Positions 59,971 to 64,000 of a stretch of 64,000 nucleotides of DNA are shown one piece after another (position 1 is the first letter of the stretch; every line of letters begins with the position of its first letter). The DNA lies in contig NZ_JAAKEC010000005.1 of assembly GCF_011038975.1 (NCBI RefSeq), positions 62,001-126,000 of the forward strand. Reading direction: 5' to 3'. The translations under genes and the position numbers were made by a program. This DNA is from Adlercreutzia sp. ZJ176. Lineage in GTDB: Bacteria > Actinomycetota > Coriobacteriia > Coriobacteriales > Eggerthellaceae. Below the pieces are notes generated by a model. That model saw only the letters and a list, made by a program, of their open reading frames with translations, was not told the origin of the DNA and ran no database searches.

Positions 59971-60618
59971 CTACTTCCCGGCTACCTGGTCCTTCTTCGG
60001 CGTGATCAAGTTCGACACCGCCTTGTACACCACCAGCGTCAGCACCGCGTTCAGCACGCCCTTCACCAGGTTGAACGGCAGCAGCGCGGGAAGCACGAGC
60101 GCCAGGCCCACGTCGAGCGACCCGTACCAGAACGCCACGCCGATGGTGAGGTTCGCTGCGACGGCGCCCGCGATGGCGCAGAGCACGCTCAGCGCCAGGC
60201 CGACGACGGCCATGCGGTACGTGCGGCGCTTGCGGTACAGCAGCGCCGCGGGCAGCACGAAGCACAGCGTGGCCACGATGTTCATGAGCGAGCCCACCCA
60301 CTCGCCGAGCAAAAGCCCGTGGATGACGGCGGCCATGGCGCCGACCACCACGCCGGCCGCCGGGCCGTACGCGAAGCCGCACACCATCGCCGGCATGAGC
60401 GACGGGTCGTAGGTCAGAAACGGCACGCCGGGGATGAGCGGGATCTGCACGAACTGCAGCAGCGCGGCAATGGCGCACATCAGGGCCATGGTGACCATCT
60501 GACGCGTGCTCCACGCGTTGGTGTTCGAGAACTGGTACGAAGTCTTCGGGGCTTGCGACGTGCGCGACGTTTGTGGTGCTTGCGGCGCGCTCGGCGCCTT
60601 CGGGGCTTGCTCGGCCAT
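59971..60618 (-). CDS. ribU: ECF substrate-binding protein, probably riboflavin-specific RibU
   Basis: A 215-residue membrane protein with about six spans (VTMALMCAIAALLQFVQIP, then GFAYGPAAGVVVGAMAAVIH and LVLPALLPFNLVKGVLNAVL), the ECF S-component plan. A soluble Ala/Pro/Ser tail of about 40 residues precedes it. The FMN riboswitch in its leader points to riboflavin. AAAGGAG 6 bp before ATG 60618. It is first in the operon ribU-ecfAA'-ecfT. Confidence 0.85.
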   Translation of the reverse strand: MAEQAPKAPSAPQAPQTSRTSQAPKTSYQFSNTNAWSTRQMVTMALMCAIAALLQFVQIPLIPGVPFLTYDPSLMPAMVCGFAYGPAAGVVVGAMAAVIHGLLLGEWVGSLMNIVATLCFVLPAALLYRKRRTYRMAVVGLALSVLCAIAGAVAANLTIGVAFWYGSLDVGLALVLPALLPFNLVKGVLNAVLTLVVYKAVSNLITPKKDQVAGK

Positions 60619-60837
60619 GGGGCTCTCCTTTCCCTTCAAGGCGCTGGCTTGGATCGGTCGCGCTTCCCGCCTTGAAAGGAAACGAGCCCGCATGAATTCC
60701 CATTCACGTAGGCTCGAAGAATTGCGCTGCACGCGCTCGGCACCTCGAGGGGCCTCGCATGCCGCGCCGCCTGCTGAGGAGCCCGCGCGGCTCAAGCTGC
60801 CGCGAAGCCCGAAGCGCCCGGCGCGTTCGCAAAATCT

Positions 60838-60990
60838 GCCTCTTCCATCCGGACTATGACCGTTGGTCCTGGAGTTTCACCAGGTCAACCCGCCTCGGCA
60901 TAATGCCTTGGCAGGGTCGCGGACTCCCGGCGCCCGCGCCTGGGCGCGCCGCCGAATACCGCCAGTGAGGACTTCCACCTCGCCCTGAAA
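60838..60990 (-). ncRNA. FMN riboswitch (RFN element)
   Basis: On the minus strand the leader shows the conserved blocks in order: TTCAGGGCGAGGTGGAAGTC, CTCACTGGCGGTA, GGAGTCCGCGACCC, GGTTGACCTGGTGAAACTCC, and AGTCCGGATGGAAGAG. The order and sequence match the RFN aptamer. It lies 220 nt upstream of the S-component gene and would lower expression when FMN is plentiful. Confidence 0.92.
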
Positions 60991-61045
60991 CAGAATTCAT
61001 TACCGCGCATTGTAAGGGCAACCCGCCACCTGCGCAACCCCGCAC

Positions 61046-61831
61046 CTACAGCGCGATCTCCAGGCCCACAGGGCAGTGGTCGCTGCCGAAGACCTCGCTG
61101 TAGATGCTGGCGGTCTCCACGGCGCCCGCCAGCTCGTCGCTCACGAGGAAGTAGTCGATGCGCCACCCCGCGTTGTTCTGCCGCGCCTTGAAGCGGTAGC
61201 TCCACCAGCTGTACGCACCCGTCACGTCGGGATGCAGCAGGCGGAAGGTGTCGGTGAAGCCCGCGCCCAGAAGCTCGGTGAACTTCCCGCGCTCCTCGTC
61301 GGAGAAGCCCGCGTTGCCGCGGTTGGGGCCGGGGTTCTTCAGGTCGATCTCCTGATGTGCCACGTTGAAGTCGCCGCACATGACCACCGGCTTCGGAGGC
61401 GTCGTCGAGCCGTCCGGCAGCGTCCCCTCCTCGAGGCCCTTGACGAAGTCGCGGAAGGCGTCGTCCCACTCCATGCGATGCGCGATGCGCGCGAGCTCGT
61501 TCTGCGCGTTGGGCGTGTACACGTCCACGAACCAGAACGCCTCGAACTCGAGCACCACGACGCGCCCCTCCTGGTCGAGGTAGTCGTTGCCCAGGCCGTG
61601 CAGGACGCGAAGGGGCTCCTCGCGGCTGAACACCGCCGTGCCCGAGTAGCCCTTCTTCTCGGCGTAGCTCCAATGCTGGTGGTAGCCCGGCAGGTCGAGC
61701 TCCACCTGCCCCGCCTGGCACTTCGTCTCCTGCAGGGCGAACACGTCGGCGTCAAGCGCGGCGAACGTCTCGAGGAAGTCCTTCTTGAGCACCGCGCGCA
61801 ACCCGTTGACGTTCCACGATACAAGGCGCAT
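61046..61831 (-). CDS. xthA: Exodeoxyribonuclease III
   Basis: A 261-residue enzyme of the AP-endonuclease/exonuclease III fold for base-excision repair: MRLVSWNVNGLRAVLKKDF, LQETKCQAGQVEL, VMCGDFNVAHQEIDLKNP, and GWRIDYFLVSDEL with GSDHCPVGLEI. All catalytic Glu, Asp, Asn and His residues appear present. It lies 14 bp downstream of rlmH on the same strand, so it is probably in that operon. Confidence 0.93.
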   Translation of the reverse strand: MRLVSWNVNGLRAVLKKDFLETFAALDADVFALQETKCQAGQVELDLPGYHQHWSYAEKKGYSGTAVFSREEPLRVLHGLGNDYLDQEGRVVVLEFEAFWFVDVYTPNAQNELARIAHRMEWDDAFRDFVKGLEEGTLPDGSTTPPKPVVMCGDFNVAHQEIDLKNPGPNRGNAGFSDEERGKFTELLGAGFTDTFRLLHPDVTGAYSWWSYRFKARQNNAGWRIDYFLVSDELAGAVETASIYSEVFGSDHCPVGLEIAL

Positions 61832-61845
61832 GTTTTATTTCCTTC

Positions 61846-62316
61846 CTATTTATGATAGGGCTCGCCGCGCGAGATCTTGAAGGCGCGGTAGACCTGCTCG
61901 AGCAGCACCACGCGGGCGAGGTTGTGCGGCAGGGTGATGGGGCCGAACGAGAGCGTCTCGTCGGCGCGCGCGTACACCGCCGCGTCCACGCCATCCGAGC
62001 CGCCGATCACGAAGGTGATGTCGCTCGCGCCGCCGAGCGTCAGCGCATCGAGGCGCGCCGCGAGCTGCTCGCTCGAGCGCTGCCGGCCCTCGATGGCCAT
62101 GAGCACCATGTGCGAGGAAGGCGCGATGGCCGCCAAGATGGCCGCGCCCTCCCGGGCCCGCGCGGCCTCCACGCCGCCCGCGCGCCCAGGGTCGACGTCG
62201 GCCACCTCGCGTACCGTCACCTTCGCATAGCCCGACAGGCGCTTGAGGTACTCGGCGCAGGCGTCAGCCCAGAAGCGCTCCTTGAGCTTCCCCACCGCCA
62301 CGACGCTGATTCTCAC
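61846..62316 (-). CDS. rlmH: 23S rRNA pseudouridine-1915 N3-methyltransferase
   Basis: A 156-residue SPOUT methyltransferase that modifies helix 69 of 23S rRNA. The start RISVVAVGKLKERFW, the SAM knot FVIGGSDGVDAAVYARAD and LPHNLARVVLLEQVYRAFKI are diagnostic, and the end RGEPYHK is the family terminus. The start is GTG 62316, overlapping the LCP stop as GTGA, hence coupled translation. A longer frame upstream is a shadow of the LCP gene. Confidence 0.93.
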   Translation of the reverse strand: MRISVVAVGKLKERFWADACAEYLKRLSGYAKVTVREVADVDPGRAGGVEAARAREGAAILAAIAPSSHMVLMAIEGRQRSSEQLAARLDALTLGGASDITFVIGGSDGVDAAVYARADETLSFGPITLPHNLARVVLLEQVYRAFKISRGEPYHK

Positions 62317-63884
62317 TGGACGCTGCTCCAGTCCGCGCCGATGACCACGAGGAAGTCCGTGGTGAACAGGTACTCGTTGTTGTTGAGCACCGCACGGCCC
62401 ACTCCCAGGGCGTTGACGATCTCCTGAGCGCGCTCCTGCTGGGAGGCGTCCGCGTAGACGACCACCGTCTCGGCGTAGTCGGCGGCGTCGGCGTTCGCAG
62501 CGTCCACGGTGTAGCCGAGCGCCCCGATCTTCTCGGCCGCCGCCGCACCCGCGCCGTCGATCTCCGTGCCGTTGCGCACCGACACCGTGCCCGAGCGACG
62601 CGGCGTCGTGGTGCCGTCGCCCGAGGCGCTCGCGCTCCCGCCCGTGCCGGCCGTCGCCATCACCGTGCCCGTGGCCTCGTCGATCACGTCCTCCTCGACA
62701 GGCGGCAGGCCCTGCTCCACGCGGCGCAGCATCTCCTGCCACTCGTCCTCGTCCATGATCTCCCACCAGACGCCGTCGATGTACTCCGAGGTGGTGGGGT
62801 TCACACAGCTGTAGAAGTCGGTGGCCATGTCCATGCCGCGCATGCTGCTCGCCAGCGAGAGGATCTCCATGAGGCTCATGTCGGTGGTCACGTACTTCGA
62901 CAGCGTCTCCACCGTCGACACCATGGTGCTCAGGTCGGAGTCGAGGACCTTGCCCGCGATGGCGCTGATCACCATGCGCTGGTTGGCGGCGCGGTACTCG
63001 TCGCCCTTGCCGTATTCGTCGAACGCGTGCCGCGAGCGGCTCAGGATGAGCGCCTGCTCGCCGTTGAGCGTCTGCAGGCCCGCGTCGAGGTGGCCGCCCG
63101 CGTCAGGATCGTTGATCTCGATGGGCACTTCGACCTCGATGCCGCCGATCGTATCCACGACCTCGCAGAACCCGTCGAAGTCGATCTCCGCGTAGTGTGC
63201 GATGGGCACGCCCGCCAGCTCCGACACCACCTCGACCGTGTAGGCCGCGCCGCCGATCGGATACGCCGCGTTGAGCTTCTGCTTACCGTACTCGCCCATG
63301 TCGACCATGGTGTCGCGCATGAGCGAGATGGCCGTGACCTTCTTCTGCGGCGGGTCGATGCGCATGAGCATGATGGAGTCGGCGCGGTAGACGCCATCGA
63401 GCTCGGCGCCGCTCTCGCGCTGCTGCGACTTGTCGGTGCCGAGGAGCAGCATGTAGAAGGGCTCGCCCGGCTCCACGTTGTCAAGCGCGTCGAGCGTCTC
63501 CTGGGTGACGCCGCTTGAGAGGTTGCCCTGGATGCTCATCATCTTGGTGAGGGCGTAAGCCGTGGTGCCGAGCACCGCCACGAGCACCACCGCCAAGCAC
63601 GCGATCAGGATCTTCTTGCGCTTCTTGCGCTTGCGGTCGCGCGCGTAGTCATGCGTGTAGGAGCTGCGCGCGTAAGGGTTGTTGGGATTGCCGCCCGCGT
63701 TCGCGCCCACAGGGCCGGCGGGGATGACGGGACTTACCGGGTTGGCAGGGTCGACGGACGCCGCCACGTCCTTCCTGCGACGAGGACCCGGCGAGGCCAC
63801 CCTTCCCGATCGAGCGGAGGGACGCGAAGAGCCGCCCGCGTCCCGTCCGCTTCCGTATGAGTTTCTGTCAAACGATTTTGCCAT
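62313..63884 (-). CDS. LytR-CpsA-Psr family cell-wall glycopolymer ligase
   Basis: A 523-residue protein: basic cytosolic part rich in Ser/Pro/Gly (1-85), one membrane span (KKILIACLAVVLVAVLGTTA, about 90-112), then an extracellular LCP domain with ADSIMLMRIDPPQKKVTAIS, SLMRDTMVDM and LILSRSRHAFDEYGKGDEYR supplying the phosphate-binding Arg and Asp residues. A LytR_C domain ends the chain. LCP enzymes attach teichoic-acid-like or other glycopolymers to peptidoglycan. ATG 63884 with AGGAG 10 bp upstream. It is followed by rlmH and xthA. Confidence 0.88.
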   Translation of the reverse strand: MAKSFDRNSYGSGRDAGGSSRPSARSGRVASPGPRRRKDVAASVDPANPVSPVIPAGPVGANAGGNPNNPYARSSYTHDYARDRKRKKRKKILIACLAVVLVAVLGTTAYALTKMMSIQGNLSSGVTQETLDALDNVEPGEPFYMLLLGTDKSQQRESGAELDGVYRADSIMLMRIDPPQKKVTAISLMRDTMVDMGEYGKQKLNAAYPIGGAAYTVEVVSELAGVPIAHYAEIDFDGFCEVVDTIGGIEVEVPIEINDPDAGGHLDAGLQTLNGEQALILSRSRHAFDEYGKGDEYRAANQRMVISAIAGKVLDSDLSTMVSTVETLSKYVTTDMSLMEILSLASSMRGMDMATDFYSCVNPTTSEYIDGVWWEIMDEDEWQEMLRRVEQGLPPVEEDVIDEATGTVMATAGTGGSASASGDGTTTPRRSGTVSVRNGTEIDGAGAAAAEKIGALGYTVDAANADAADYAETVVVYADASQQERAQEIVNALGVGRAVLNNNEYLFTTDFLVVIGADWSSVQ

Positions 63885-64000
63885 CGCCCGGAGGCTCCTG
63901 TTCGTGGTCCGTCTGTCATGGCGCACGTTGCCCGAATTGAAAACATGCGAAACTTTATTTTGAGGGGCGCCACCTTATCTGGCAACTGAGAGCCCCCGTT
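63885..64000. other. Upstream region of the LCP operon
   Basis: The 116 bp at the window edge hold AT-rich words on the minus strand (AAAATAAAGTTTCGC near 63949-63962) that probably include the LCP promoter. No gene can be supported here. Confidence 0.35.

Noticed and set aside
59816-60703. N-terminal extension of the fused EcfA frame
   Set aside because: It overlaps the ribU gene in another frame; ATG 59815 has a good SD and starts the ATPase fold directly.

Overview
The window looks like a chromosomal stretch from a high-GC Gram-positive anaerobe. Eggerthellaceae/Coriobacteriia is my best guess, from GC-rich codon use in the core genes, a complete menaquinone operon with a MenE-MenC fusion, NrdD-like and ferredoxin-type proteins, and actinobacterial-style mobile-element genes. 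This is inference from content; no database comparison was possible.

Layout. Positions 1-5.2 kb carry housekeeping and surface genes: the 3' part of purF, a THEP1-like NTPase, a hicA-hicB toxin-antitoxin pair with a perfect palindromic operator, a lipoprotein family-3 glycosidase and a ferredoxin-fused aldo/keto reductase. From 5.3 to about 30 kb lies a defence and accessory island of lower GC. It holds an AlbA_2/HATPase regulator flanked by direct repeats, NAD(P)H-hydrate epimerase, a class 2 DISARM anti-phage operon (drmMII, drmE, drmA, drmB) that ends in a NERD nuclease-SF1 helicase where drmC (PLD) would be expected, a Fic enzyme divergent from a UvrA2-like ATPase plus DNA-deoxyinosine glycosylase, a secreted nuclease, an HNH nuclease, a DUF3644 protein, gene debris and a DUF5674 pair.

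From 30.1 to 41.0 kb there is a complete integrative element of exactly 10,900 bp between its 45-bp att copies, inserted in the initiator tRNA (tRNA-fMet) gene. It has a tyrosine integrase next to attL, an HUH rolling-circle replication protein, an FtsK/TraB-like translocase, a ribbon-helix-helix regulator, many small overlapping genes, two paralogous small acidic proteins, a lone CdiA-CT-like nuclease, and an EcoRI-family DNA methyltransferase with a G9 tract next to a DUF262-HNH nuclease. The plan is that of an actinomycete integrative and conjugative element (AICE).

From 41.1 to 64 kb the core chromosome returns: universal stress protein, amidohydrolase, CNNM/CorC-type membrane protein, menEC-menB-menH-menD-menF operon, mscL with a zinc-ribbon tail, a repeat-rich spacer, a small NrdD-like protein, a type-I-toxin-like 44-residue membrane peptide with a candidate overlapping RNA, a perfect parS site, folE, a PNPOx-fold protein, an FMN-riboswitch-controlled ECF riboflavin transporter with fused ATPases, exonuclease III, rlmH and an LCP-family cell-wall ligase.

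The most notable points are the NERD-helicase at the end of the DISARM operon, the integrative element that rebuilds the initiator tRNA with a compensated T-stem base pair, and the probably phase-variable methyltransferase that it carries.
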